Below are positions 1 to 7,786 of a DNA stretch of 64,000 nucleotides, one piece after another. The notes under the pieces were generated by a model. The model ran no database searches. It saw only the letters and a program-made list of their open reading frames with translations, and was not told the origin of the DNA. Origin of the DNA: Bacteroidales bacterium (GTDB lineage: Bacteria; Bacteroidota; Bacteroidia; Bacteroidales; TTA-H9); the NCBI GenBank assembly GCA_028689615.1, contig JAQVCV010000006.1:1-64000 (forward strand). The letters run 5' to 3'. Made by a program: the position numbers and the translations under genes. How positions within the stretch are numbered: the stretch's first letter is position 1; each line of letters starts with the position of its first letter.

Positions 1-536
1 GGTTCAAGATCCAGGCCATTTTTAGTAATAACACTAGGAGCTGCAGAGGGCTTATAAGACTCCAACATCTGGATTCCACTCACAATTACCTGATTTTTAT
101 CAAAAAACACTTCGACCGGAATCTTATAACTAAATTTTTTATCAGGAAAGAATCTATCGTTGATTGAAAGTTCAAGCTCATAAACACCAACTGGCAGCGA
201 AATCCGTTGTTGATCAATAAAATCGAAAAAAGATGAAGTAGTATCAGGCTGTTCTGGACTCCACAATTCGTATTTCCGAAACGCCTTAATCACCGAATCC
301 TGTCTAAATATCATCGTTATATGCAATGCACCTCTGAACATGCCATTCTCTTGCTTTTCAAAAACTACACTATTACCTCTGACTCCAAGGTAAGTTTCGA
401 GATAAGTACCATCTTCAGGAGAATAGAACGTTGCAAAATTAAATCCGGCGTTCAGTTTTTTGGCTGAACATTGATTAGTGTAAATGATTAAAAAACTCAA
501 AACCATTGAGGTTAGAAAGAGGATTCTTCGTCTCAT
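1..536 (-). CDS. GWxTD domain-containing protein, N-terminal part (partial)
   Basis: Not in the ORF track because it runs off the left edge; I read it from the reverse strand. The ATG is at 534-536 and the frame stays open to base 3, giving 178 codons. The protein starts with a signal peptide (MRRRILFLTSMVLSFLII...) followed by a beta-rich region containing FYSPEDGTYLETYLG, which resembles the N-terminal region of Bacteroidota proteins that end in a GWxTD domain. The diagnostic C-terminal domain lies outside the window, so the family call is from the N-terminal half only. It is probably exported; I see no good lipobox (TNQC is not canonical). Function of the family is unknown to me. Confidence 0.55.
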   Translation of the reverse strand, partial: MRRRILFLTSMVLSFLIIYTNQCSAKKLNAGFNFATFYSPEDGTYLETYLGVRGNSVVFEKQENGMFRGALHITMIFRQDSVIKAFRKYELWSPEQPDTTSSFFDFIDQQRISLPVGVYELELSINDRFFPDKKFSYKIPVEVFFDKNQVIVSGIQMLESYKPSAAPSVITKNGLDLE

Positions 537-681
537 ATTACGTTTATTCTTTATTTCAATTCGGTTGTAAAGGTAGCATTTTTCCTGATAAACATGGCTT
601 GAGCCAACCAATGCCTAATAGTTGTCAGACGTTAAAAAGAGTTGACACGTTTACTTTTCTTAAGAAAACTTTTAGCGCCAC

Positions 682-711
682 TTGCCGTGATCAAAAAAAG
701 TAGTAATTTTG
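682..711 (+). promoter_or_regulatory. promoter of tRNA-Ser(TGA)
   Basis: Bacteroidota-type promoter: TTG at 682-684, 19-base spacer, TAATTTTG at 704-711. The tRNA starts 5 bases after the -7 box. Confidence 0.7.
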
Positions 712-716
712 CCGCC

Positions 717-801
717 GGAGAGATGGCAGAGTGGTCGATTGCGGCGGTCTTGAAAACCGTTGACCTTCACGGGTCCGGGGGTTCGAATCCCTCTCTCTCC
801 G
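717..801 (+). tRNA. tRNA-Ser (anticodon TGA)
   Basis: Acceptor GGAGAGA pairs with TCTCTCC, discriminator G. Anticodon loop is CTTGAAA (anticodon TGA) and the T arm has GGTTCGAATCC. A long variable arm is present, as expected for serine. CCA is not encoded. ORF-track frames through here are spurious. Confidence 0.95.
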
Positions 802-818
802 CTTCCATAAAAAAATCT

Positions 819-853
819 AAAGACTCATCAAGATTTTTGATGAGTCTTTTCTT
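819..853 (+). terminator. terminator after tRNA-Ser(TGA)
   Basis: Perfect 12-bp stem AAAGACTCATCA / TGATGAGTCTTT with a 7-base loop, followed by TTTTC-rich sequence. Confidence 0.8.
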
Positions 854-919
854 TTTCAAGCAATTAAGAGTTTTAAAAGCATCCTCCCAGTTTTTTTTCA
901 TTTTTTTTAGCTCCAACCC

Positions 920-948
920 TTGCTGCATCTATAATTTTCGTAATTTTG
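920..948 (+). promoter_or_regulatory. promoter of tRNA-Ser(CGA)
   Basis: TTG at 920-922, 18-base spacer, TAATTTTG at 941-948; the tRNA starts 5 bases downstream, the same geometry as the first tRNA-Ser. Confidence 0.7.
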
Positions 949-952
949 CAGC

Positions 953-1041
953 GGAGAAATGCCGGAGTGGTCGAACGGGACTGACTCGAAATCAGTTGTA
1001 CCCATTATGTGGTACCGGGGGTTCGAATCCCTCTTTCTCCG
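953..1041 (+). tRNA. tRNA-Ser (anticodon CGA)
   Basis: Acceptor GGAGAAA pairs with TTTCTCC, discriminator G. Anticodon stem ACTGA/TCAGT encloses loop CTCGAAA (anticodon CGA). Long variable arm, T arm GGTTCGAATCC, no encoded CCA. Second serine tRNA of this pair; each has its own promoter and terminator. Confidence 0.95.
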
Positions 1042-1043
1042 CT

Positions 1044-1073
1044 AAAAGAAACCACTATGGTTTCTTTTTTTTT
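1044..1073 (+). terminator. terminator after tRNA-Ser(CGA)
   Basis: AAAAGAAACC / GGTTTCTTTT stem with loop ACTAT and a run of T. Confidence 0.75.
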
Positions 1074-1275
1074 GCCCCTAAAAACACGTGTCATAAACTC
1101 TAACACTTCAAGGAAATTACATGTCCTAAAATTTCACTTCAGGTCAGTAATACACGATCAATATTTTTATAAATTAAACAATTTCAGCTTTTTGTTTTGT
1201 TGGGTACAATCATTGCAAGGTATGGCCAGAAATCATATTCCCGTCTAAATAGATGGAAAATAAAAGCCTATACAA

Positions 1276-2697
1276 ATGACAGTAAGAAACAATGCTATGA
1301 TTACCAGAAGAGAACTTATCAGAAGGATTTGTACTCTCTTTAAGAACAATCAATTGGTTGAGCAAATTGATCGTATTCAATTGCATATGCGTCCAAAAGA
1401 TAGCAATTCATTCAGGTGTTGCATATATAAAGATCGGGCAATCATCAACTATAAGATTATGCCAATTCTGGGTTATCGTGTTGATGAAGAATGTGATGAA
1501 TTAGATCCACCAAGTTTTTACGCAAAAATGGCTATGGTAAGGGATAAACCAATTCCAGACCGCTTGATCAGTGTAATTGGAGAGGCATGCAGCTCCTGTC
1601 CTTCAGAAAGTTATCAGGTAACCAATCTTTGTCAGGGGTGCGAGGGCCAATTCTGTATGATGAATTGCCCGAAAAATTGCATTGAAATGGTAAATGGCCA
1701 TGCCATTATCGATCAGGAAAAATGTGTCCTTTGCGGACGTTGCCAATCGGTATGTCCCTTTCATGCAATTGTGCATATGGGTATTCCGTGCAGCGAAAAT
1801 TGTCCGGTAGATGCTATCACTAAAGATACAATGGGAAAGGCAGTTATCAATCACGAAATCTGCATCAGATGCGGTAAATGCCTCGATCATTGTCCATACG
1901 GTGCTATTACTGAAAGATCACACTTGATCGATGTACTGAAAGCACTAAGATCGGAAGAAACTGTTGTAGCCCTTATCGCACCCGCGTTGGCCGGACAGTT
2001 TAAATGCACCTTATCGCAATTAACAGCTGCTATTCAACAAGTAGGTTTTGATCAAGTGATTGAAGTTGCGGAAGGTGCAGAAGAAACGATCAGGTTGGAA
2101 GGCAAGGAGTGGGAACACAAAATGGCCGCGGGGCAAAAATTCTTAACTTCATCATGTTGCGCTTCATACCAACAACTTGTTGCAAGAGTATGTCCCTCTC
2201 TTGGCGAATTTGTCTCTGATACACCTTCACCCTTAAGTTTAACGGCAGGGATGCTGAAGAGCAGCCAAAACAATTCAAAGCTTGTATTCATCAGCCCTTG
2301 TATCGCTAAAAAACTTGAATCCCAATCACATCAACTTACTGATTTTACGCTAACTATAGAAGAACTTGGAGCAATGTTTGCTGCTTACGGTGTGGAATTC
2401 AATACCGCTATTGATAATGAAGTGCAAACAAAGCAAGTTGATAAAAGTGCCAGATGTTTCGCTTATAGCGGAGGGGTAAGTCAAGCTGTAGGTCGGAAAG
2501 CTGGTGATGAATTTAAGCCTCACATTATTAATGGACTGAATCGAAAAGAGGTCAAATGGCTTCAAAACCAGACCAAAGCCATAAAAACTGATTTCAATTT
2601 TATAGAAGTAATGGTTTGTGAGGGCGGATGTGTTAATGGTTGTGACGTAATTGCCAATCCATTGGCGGCAACAAACCAAATTAGAAACATATCATAA
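1276..2697 (+). CDS. [FeFe]-hydrogenase-like protein with N-terminal 4Fe-4S ferredoxin domains
   Basis: 473-residue soluble protein. Residues about 105-210 carry cysteine clusters for [4Fe-4S] centres (CVLCGRCQSVCP at 150-161, CIRCGKCLDHCP at 196-207, plus CQGCEGQFCMMNCP). Residues about 225-460 match the large-subunit domain of [FeFe] hydrogenases. The H-cluster loops are visible but altered: TSSCCASY (C294, C295) for the usual TSCCPxW, SPCIAKKLE (C342), and EVMVCEGGCVNGC (C448, C452, extra C456) where the family usually has GGCxxGGG. All four H-cluster cysteines remain. This looks like the monomeric group B type found in anaerobic Bacteroidota; H2 production, uptake or sensing cannot be told apart from sequence. 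A second ATG at 1297 is a possible start. The cluster continues with a small ferredoxin-like gene 10 bases downstream. HydEFG maturases are not in this window. Confidence 0.85.
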   Translation: MTVRNNAMITRRELIRRICTLFKNNQLVEQIDRIQLHMRPKDSNSFRCCIYKDRAIINYKIMPILGYRVDEECDELDPPSFYAKMAMVRDKPIPDRLISVIGEACSSCPSESYQVTNLCQGCEGQFCMMNCPKNCIEMVNGHAIIDQEKCVLCGRCQSVCPFHAIVHMGIPCSENCPVDAITKDTMGKAVINHEICIRCGKCLDHCPYGAITERSHLIDVLKALRSEETVVALIAPALAGQFKCTLSQLTAAIQQVGFDQVIEVAEGAEETIRLEGKEWEHKMAAGQKFLTSSCCASYQQLVARVCPSLGEFVSDTPSPLSLTAGMLKSSQNNSKLVFISPCIAKKLESQSHQLTDFTLTIEELGAMFAAYGVEFNTAIDNEVQTKQVDKSARCFAYSGGVSQAVGRKAGDEFKPHIINGLNRKEVKWLQNQTKAIKTDFNFIEVMVCEGGCVNGCDVIANPLAATNQIRNIS

Positions 2698-2707
2698 GAT
2701 TTTAGTT

Positions 2708-2959
2708 ATGAACAAGATAAAAGTAGAAATTTCCATCGGCACCTATTCGTATATCATGGGAGGAGCCCAATTGTTGGAGGCACTCAAAAACCTTGAACCA
2801 TCAGTCAGCGAATTATTTGATTTAGTTCCAGTAATTTCAATCGCCAATTGCAATGAAGATACCGGACACAAACCGCCATATGTTTCTGTTAACGGAAATC
2901 CGCTTGAAGAGGCAACCTTGGCATTTGTTTTAACTGCCGTGAGGAGAGAAATTAAGTAA
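2708..2959 (+). CDS. degenerate thioredoxin-like [2Fe-2S] ferredoxin, hydrogenase partner
   Basis: 83 residues. I start it at the ATG at 2708; the track's 2651 start lies inside the hydrogenase gene. The pattern VEISIGTYSYIMGG near the start and SIANCNEDTGHKPPYVSVNG near the middle aligns by eye with the small thioredoxin-like ferredoxins (NuoE/HoxE C-terminal type) that accompany [FeFe] hydrogenases, which normally read IxIGSSCxxxG and LCxxxCxxGPxxxVNG. Only one of the four cluster cysteines (C48) is present here, so it probably cannot hold a [2Fe-2S] cluster in the usual way. It may be a structural or regulatory partner of the hydrogenase. The family call is my inference from motif spacing. 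Confidence 0.6.
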   Translation: MNKIKVEISIGTYSYIMGGAQLLEALKNLEPSVSELFDLVPVISIANCNEDTGHKPPYVSVNGNPLEEATLAFVLTAVRREIK

Positions 2960-3100
2960 TTGATTTTCAAATAAAAATACTTCAATCCTGCGATTCACAA
3001 TCAACATTTTTGAGCCCAAGACAGAGATTTGCGGGGACCTTATTGCTTTTGTTTTGGAAATGATTACTATCTTTATGGCGGATTTTAACGACAAATTTAT

Positions 3101-3442
3101 ATGCCGCTCATACGAATCCAAACGAATACTCCAATCCCAAGCGGAACAGGTTTCAACGAGTCTATAACCTGTGCTTCATCGGAATGGCTAGGAAAGCCCA
3201 AGCGTTACATCATGGTTCAACTATTACCAGAGATGCGGATGACGATGGCCGGACAGCCAGATCCTTGTGCTTTCATTGAAGTAATCAGCATTGCACTTTC
3301 GCGAAGTCAGATAAAAACAGTGAGTTCTGAATTGACGAAGTTAATTTCACGGGAGCTTTCCATAAAATCGGATCGCATCTACATTGAGTTTAAAAATGGC
3401 GAGGCAGAAAATTGGTGCTGGGATGGAGTTACTTTTGGTTAA
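3101..3442 (+). CDS. MIF-family tautomerase (phenylpyruvate tautomerase-like)
   Basis: 113 residues, the usual length for the macrophage migration inhibitory factor / D-dopachrome tautomerase family. Met is followed directly by Pro2, the catalytic base of the tautomerase superfamily once Met is removed. The segment ASSEWLGKPKRYIMVQL and the C-terminal RIYIEFKNGEAENWCWDGVTFG match MIF-like trimers. Expected to act on enol/keto forms such as phenylpyruvate; the true bacterial substrate is unknown. It lies 21 bases before the amidase gene on the same strand and may be cotranscribed with it. Confidence 0.85.
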   Translation: MPLIRIQTNTPIPSGTGFNESITCASSEWLGKPKRYIMVQLLPEMRMTMAGQPDPCAFIEVISIALSRSQIKTVSSELTKLISRELSIKSDRIYIEFKNGEAENWCWDGVTFG

Positions 3443-3462
3443 TAACTAATTATAAGAACATT

Positions 3463-4266
3463 ATGAAAGTTGGATATTATCAATTCATGCCTGAATGGAA
3501 GAACCCCAGAGCAACTCTTCAAAAGATCAAACAACGTCTTAAGGGCGAGAAGTTCGATTTATTGGTGCTCCCCGAACTCTTCACAACAGGCTATCTCCTT
3601 TCCGAAAAGGAAATTTGGAAGTTTGCAGAGGATTTGGAAGAGAGTCGAACCATCGATGAATTATCCAAAATATCGGCATCGGCCGGGGGGTACATTTGTG
3701 GATCAATTTTAGAGAAGGATGATGATGACTACCTTTATAATACAGCGATCTTTGTTGGCCCCGACGGGTTGGAGGGATCATACCGAAAACACCACTTGCC
3801 AGACATTGAAAAGGTAAATCTTAGCAGTTCATGGGACGATCCAAAACTGTTTGATCTAGGCGATGCAAAAGCCGGCGCTCTAATATGTTTCGACCTTTGG
3901 TTTCCGGAACTTACCAGAATAATGACCCGCAAAGGGTTGCAGTTGCTTTGTCACCCGGCTGCCTTTGGAGGTGCCGATACGCCTGATATTGTGAGAATAA
4001 GAGCAATTGAAAACAGGGTCTTCATTGTATCAGCAAACCTTATTGGAGAAGAAAGTGACGATCTTCAATCATTTAAATACAGGGGTGCCAGTCGGATTGT
4101 ATCACCTGAAGGGCTAATTCTGGCCGAATCAGGTGAAAACGAAGATTTGTTGTTTCTTGATTTGAATCCTGAAGACGCAAACCACAAAAAGCTATCTTTT
4201 TGCGATAATCTTTGGTCTGAATGGAATCATTATAAAACTGAATTCTCATCCAACGCTCAACCATAA
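3463..4266 (+). CDS. nitrilase-superfamily carbon-nitrogen hydrolase
   Basis: 267 residues from the ATG at 3463 (MKVGYYQF). The track start at 3412 overlaps the tautomerase gene and adds residues unlike the family. The Glu-Lys-Cys triad is visible: E in LPELFTTGY, K in YRKHHLP, and C in GALICFDLWFPE. These enzymes hydrolyse amides or nitriles in the cytoplasm; the substrate (omega-amide, carbamoyl-putrescine type or other) cannot be assigned. A bidirectional terminator follows. Confidence 0.85.
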   Translation: MKVGYYQFMPEWKNPRATLQKIKQRLKGEKFDLLVLPELFTTGYLLSEKEIWKFAEDLEESRTIDELSKISASAGGYICGSILEKDDDDYLYNTAIFVGPDGLEGSYRKHHLPDIEKVNLSSSWDDPKLFDLGDAKAGALICFDLWFPELTRIMTRKGLQLLCHPAAFGGADTPDIVRIRAIENRVFIVSANLIGEESDDLQSFKYRGASRIVSPEGLILAESGENEDLLFLDLNPEDANHKKLSFCDNLWSEWNHYKTEFSSNAQP

Positions 4267-4293
4267 GCTCAACCGTAAAATAAGGTGATAAAA

Positions 4294-4325
4294 AAGGCTG
4301 CTTAACGAGCAGCCTTCTCTTTTTT
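4294..4325. terminator. bidirectional terminator between amidase and ppk2
   Basis: AAGGCTGCT / AGCAGCCTT 9-bp stem, loop TAACG, with A-run on the left and T-run on the right, so it can serve both converging genes. Confidence 0.85.
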
Positions 4326-5235
4326 AGTAAACCGATGGCACAAATGTTTGCTCCTCGATAGGTGGTCGCACATATCCTTTTCCTTCATGCCTAGGAGGTA
4401 ACTCCATCGAGGGGGGAGTTAAATCTTCGTAAGGTATGACACTTAGAAGATGAGCGATACAGTTCAATCTGGCTCTCTTCTTGTTATCTGCTTCAACCAC
4501 CCACCAAGGAGAAAGCTTGGTATCAGTATATGCAAACATTTCATCTTTTGCTTTTGAGTATTCCACCCAACGATTTCTTGACTCAATATCCATTGGGCTG
4601 AGCTTCCATCGTTTTGTGGGATCGTGAAGCCTGGCTTGAAATCGTTTTTCCTGCTCATGATCGCTTACCGAGAACCAGTACTTAACCAGTACAATGCCCG
4701 ACCTGATCAACATTCGTTCAAAATAGGGGCATGACCGAAGAAATTCCCAATATTCCTCATCAGTACAAAACCCCATAACACGCTCAACACCTGCTCTGTT
4801 ATACCAACTCCTATCAAAGAGCACTATCTCACCTGAGGCAGGTAAATGAGGGACGTATCGTTGAAAATACCATTGGGTTTTTTCCCTTTCTGTTGGAGTT
4901 CCGAGGGCGACAACCTTGCAAGATCTGGGATTAAGCGGTTCGATAATTCTGTTAATAACACCCCCTTTCCCAGCAGCATCTCTTCCTTCAAAAATGACTA
5001 CAAGCTTGAGACCTTTCATTTTGATCCATTCTTGAAGCTTGACCAGTTCTATTTGTAATCGTTGCAACTCAGATTCATAGAATTCATCGGTCAATTTCGG
5101 TTTTTCAGAAGAAATTGTCGTCAGAGCTGTCCCAGCCGATAGGTGTTCAGGTTGATACTTCTTCGGGAATGACTCTGGGTAATAACTATCTTCTTCAATT
5201 GGATGATCATGTTTTTTCGAATGCTTGCTATCCAT
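4324..5235 (-). CDS. ppk2: polyphosphate kinase 2 family protein
   Basis: 303 residues, the length of one-domain PPK2 enzymes. A charged N-terminal tail (about 55 residues) precedes the P-loop kinase core with Walker A FEGRDAAGKGG and the second motif LFDRSWYNRAGVERVMGF. The GRDAAGKGG and DRSWYNRAGVE motifs are typical of PPK2, which transfers phosphate between polyphosphate and nucleotides in the cytoplasm, mostly favouring NTP or NDP formation from polyP. Class I versus other classes is not certain from sequence alone. It ends at the shared terminator and has 21 bases to the next upstream gene. Confidence 0.9.
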   Translation of the reverse strand: MDSKHSKKHDHPIEEDSYYPESFPKKYQPEHLSAGTALTTISSEKPKLTDEFYESELQRLQIELVKLQEWIKMKGLKLVVIFEGRDAAGKGGVINRIIEPLNPRSCKVVALGTPTEREKTQWYFQRYVPHLPASGEIVLFDRSWYNRAGVERVMGFCTDEEYWEFLRSCPYFERMLIRSGIVLVKYWFSVSDHEQEKRFQARLHDPTKRWKLSPMDIESRNRWVEYSKAKDEMFAYTDTKLSPWWVVEADNKKRARLNCIAHLLSVIPYEDLTPPSMELPPRHEGKGYVRPPIEEQTFVPSVY

Positions 5236-5256
5236 AACGAAATGTTTTTAAAACAA

Positions 5257-6093
5257 TTAGTGACATTTGTTTAAATAGGAAGTGATCAATTCGTCATAAA
5301 GTAAAATCAAATGACGCATTAAATCATTGTCAGTTGAAAATCGATACTCCTCTAATTGCCTAACAGGAAGCACCTTAGGCGAAGTGCCTGTTAAAAACAA
5401 TGCCTGAACACCACTTAACTCATTATACATCAGCGGTTTTTCATTAACAAGGATTCCGTTTGATCGTGCGATTTCGATAACCTTGTTTCGGGTAATTCCT
5501 CCTAAAACCAACTGTGATGGAGCAGTTGAAACTTCATTCTGGCCTGTTACAAAAAAAACATTACTTCTGCTTCCTTCGGTTATTCTTCCAAAACGATCAA
5601 CTAAGATAACTTCAAAGAGATTTCGCTTTTGAATGATAATATCAGAGGCTTCCCTTAAGGATGCATCTTTTTCCTTTATCTCGGGATTTCCTCTGGCAGC
5701 AAAGTAAAACATCGTATCGACGCCACTGGCATATTGCGTCGGGATTGGAAGCGATAAGGGCAAAGAATAAACCAAGAGGTGTTGAAGCTCCCTAGACTGA
5801 CGATCAAATGTCAATGAGATTTCGATCTTCCCTTCTCTAATTTCATTGCTTTTAATGACAGCGGCAACTGCTGTTTCGAGATTTATCAACCATTGTGAAT
5901 CCCATTTGCATGATGCCAGAATGATTGAATTCTGCAACCTATACAGGTGATCTTCAAGAAAAAGAGAGACTCCTTGCTGCACTCTTAAAACTTCATAGAT
6001 TGCAACACAACCATCGAACAGTTGACTATCAATTACATTGCATTCAACTGTGCGATGGTCAAACCAAATATGAGGATGTGCGCAAACAATCAT
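5257..6093 (-). CDS. class IV aminotransferase
   Basis: 278 residues from the ATG at 6091-6093 (MIVCAHPHIWF). The track extends it to 6240, but that overlaps the DUF3127 gene, which ends at 6110, and the extra residues are not family-like. Fold-type IV PLP enzyme: the likely Schiff-base lysine lies in GNPEIKEKDAS, followed by FGRITEGSRSNVFF, a conserved segment shared by branched-chain aminotransferases and aminodeoxychorismate lyases. The short length and loose motifs do not allow a choice between those two activities. It probably shares a transcript with the DUF3127 gene, 16 bases upstream. Confidence 0.8.
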   Translation of the reverse strand: MIVCAHPHIWFDHRTVECNVIDSQLFDGCVAIYEVLRVQQGVSLFLEDHLYRLQNSIILASCKWDSQWLINLETAVAAVIKSNEIREGKIEISLTFDRQSRELQHLLVYSLPLSLPIPTQYASGVDTMFYFAARGNPEIKEKDASLREASDIIIQKRNLFEVILVDRFGRITEGSRSNVFFVTGQNEVSTAPSQLVLGGITRNKVIEIARSNGILVNEKPLMYNELSGVQALFLTGTSPKVLPVRQLEEYRFSTDNDLMRHLILLYDELITSYLNKCH

Positions 6094-6109
6094 GCGATTG
6101 GTTTTCTGG

Positions 6110-6499
6110 TTAGAAAGGAAGATCGTCGGTGGCTGCGTTTTCGTTATTGTCAATATTCTGACTCCAAACCGGCGCTTCAGGCCTTTGTTCGGGTTGAGAA
6201 GCCGCATTGGGCAAAGCAGCACCTGCCGAAAGCCTTTCAATTTCCCAGGCTCTTACATCGGTGTACCAACGTTCATTGTATTCTCTAGATTCTATGCTTA
6301 TTTGTGCCTTAACTTCATCTCCTTCGTTGAGAGCTTTTACTGCGGCAGTTTTATCTCCCCAAGCAATGAGGCAGATTTTTTTTGGATATTGGTCAAGTGT
6401 TTCAATGATAAAATTCTGTTTTACCCAACGCCCATTCCGACCTTCACCTGAAACTTCAGGTAAAGCTTTTACAAATTTTCCTCTAATTGATAAGTCCAT
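6110..6499 (-). CDS. DUF3127 OB-fold protein with SSB-like acidic tail
   Basis: 129 residues. The first 95 residues fit DUF3127, a small Bacteroidota-restricted family that looks like a single OB fold (MDLSIRGKFVKALPEVSGEG..., then QNFIIETLDQYPKKICLIAWGD). Residues about 95-124 are a low-complexity linker rich in Ala, Pro, Gln and Asn, and the protein ends DDLPF, almost the DDDIPF tip by which single-stranded DNA-binding proteins recruit DNA repair and replication partners. I infer a ssDNA- or nucleic-acid-binding role; the family itself has no assigned function known to me. Confidence 0.75.
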   Translation of the reverse strand: MDLSIRGKFVKALPEVSGEGRNGRWVKQNFIIETLDQYPKKICLIAWGDKTAAVKALNEGDEVKAQISIESREYNERWYTDVRAWEIERLSAGAALPNAASQPEQRPEAPVWSQNIDNNENAATDDLPF

Positions 6500-6510
6500 A
6501 GTATATAGTA

Positions 6511-6984
6511 TTAATATTCAATTTTTTCGACAATTTCAAGCCATTCTCTAAATGGTTGATTGGAGTCAACTCCACCAATCCTCTCCTGAGGGATTGATCG
6601 CAGGTTCATGGGAAGAGCTAACTCTTTGTATATCAAAGAATCGTCAAAACCAGCTTGAGCGGCATCCGCTTTTGTCGCCCCAAAAAAAACTGCTTTAGGC
6701 CTCGCCCAGTATATTGCACCCAGGCACATGGGGCATGGTTCACAGCTAGAATATACAATGCAATCATCAAGCTGGAATGTACCAAGCTTTTTACAGGCTG
6801 CCCTAATTGCGTTAACCTCAGCATGAGCAGTAGGATCGTTTGTGGTTGTGACTGAGTTTCCTTCGGCTGCAATAATCTGATCATTTTTCACAATTATACA
6901 ACCAAAAGGTCCGCCTTTCCCCTTCTTCACGTTTTCCAACGCCAGATGAACAGCCTGTTCTATGTAAGTTTGATGGATAGTCAT
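6511..6984 (-). CDS. guaD: guanine deaminase (CDA-fold nucleoside/base deaminase)
   Basis: 157 residues. The zinc site of the cytidine-deaminase fold is complete: HAEVNAI (His and catalytic Glu) and PCPMC (two Cys). The stretches CKKLGTFQLDDCIVYSSCEPC and AQAGFDDSLIYKEL match the B. subtilis-type guanine deaminase rather than TadA tRNA adenosine deaminase. It converts guanine to xanthine in purine salvage. It sits 11 bases after the DUF3127 gene's start, so it is upstream of it on the minus strand, possibly in one transcript. Confidence 0.85.
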   Translation of the reverse strand: MTIHQTYIEQAVHLALENVKKGKGGPFGCIIVKNDQIIAAEGNSVTTTNDPTAHAEVNAIRAACKKLGTFQLDDCIVYSSCEPCPMCLGAIYWARPKAVFFGATKADAAQAGFDDSLIYKELALPMNLRSIPQERIGGVDSNQPFREWLEIVEKIEY

Positions 6985-7073
6985 GTAAACTACATTTTTG
7001 TTTGTAAAGATACTAATTCAGGTGCTTATTGAAAAGACAATGTTTAAAAAAACAGTAAAGAGCCTGCTAACTA

Positions 7074-7757
7074 CTACAAATTCCACAACTCTGTTCTGTC
7101 GGGGCTTTCCAACGCTTTTTCCAAAACAACTAAAAACTCCTTTCTGGGGATGCTTCTGGCGCCAAGGCTTTTCAGATGATCAGTTTGCTGCTGAGCATCA
7201 ATAAAATAAATTCCAAGCTCCTTCACTTTTAAAACCAAATGGTAAAACGCAAACTTTGATGCATTGCTCATGAAATGAAACATCGATTCGCCAAAGAATG
7301 CCTTACCGAGTACTACACCATACAGTCCACCAACGAGTTGCCCCTGATAATATGTTTCCACACTGTGAGCATATCCCAATCTATGCAAGGTTTTATAAGC
7401 TTTGACAATTTCGGGGCTAATCCATGTTCCTTCCTGATTTGGGCGCAATACTTTTGAACAATTTGTAATTACATCAACAAAGTTCGTATCATACTTAATC
7501 TCGAACTTTCCCGAATTAATTACCTGACGCATACTGTGAGAACATCTATAGTTCTCCGGCAAGAGAATCAGTCTTGGATCGGGCGACCACCACAAAATTG
7601 GATCACCGGGAGTAAACCAAGGGAATACACCACTTTTGTATGCAAGCAAGAGACTATCGGTAGATAAGTTACCTCCAACAGCCACAAGACCTTCCTTTTC
7701 GGCCTGAGCAGAAAACGTATATCCCCTATATTTCTCTTCAAGAGCAATAACTGCCAT
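7074..7757 (-). CDS. aat: leucyl/phenylalanyl-tRNA--protein transferase
   Basis: 227 residues, normal length. The segment EGLVAVGGNLSTDSLLLAYKSGVFPWF and PILWWSPDPRLIL are hallmarks of the Aat family, which adds Leu or Phe to the N-terminus of proteins with basic N-terminal residues as a signal for ClpAP degradation. Cytoplasmic. It follows the threonine aldolase gene by 29 bases on the minus strand and is probably cotranscribed. Confidence 0.95.
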   Translation of the reverse strand: MAVIALEEKYRGYTFSAQAEKEGLVAVGGNLSTDSLLLAYKSGVFPWFTPGDPILWWSPDPRLILLPENYRCSHSMRQVINSGKFEIKYDTNFVDVITNCSKVLRPNQEGTWISPEIVKAYKTLHRLGYAHSVETYYQGQLVGGLYGVVLGKAFFGESMFHFMSNASKFAFYHLVLKVKELGIYFIDAQQQTDHLKSLGARSIPRKEFLVVLEKALESPDRTELWNL

Positions 7758-7786
7758 AAAATTTTCGATGTTTTAAGAATGTTTCC

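Noticed and set aside
506-703. Track ORF 506-703
   Set aside because: Overlaps the start of the partial GWxTD gene and the tRNA promoter region; low-complexity, no support.
642-1248. Track ORFs 642-1103 and 1009-1248
   Set aside because: They run through the two tRNA-Ser genes and their terminators and have no family-like sequence.
6094-6240. N-terminal extension of the class IV aminotransferase
   Set aside because: Overlaps the coding sequence of the DUF3127 gene and adds no family-like residues.
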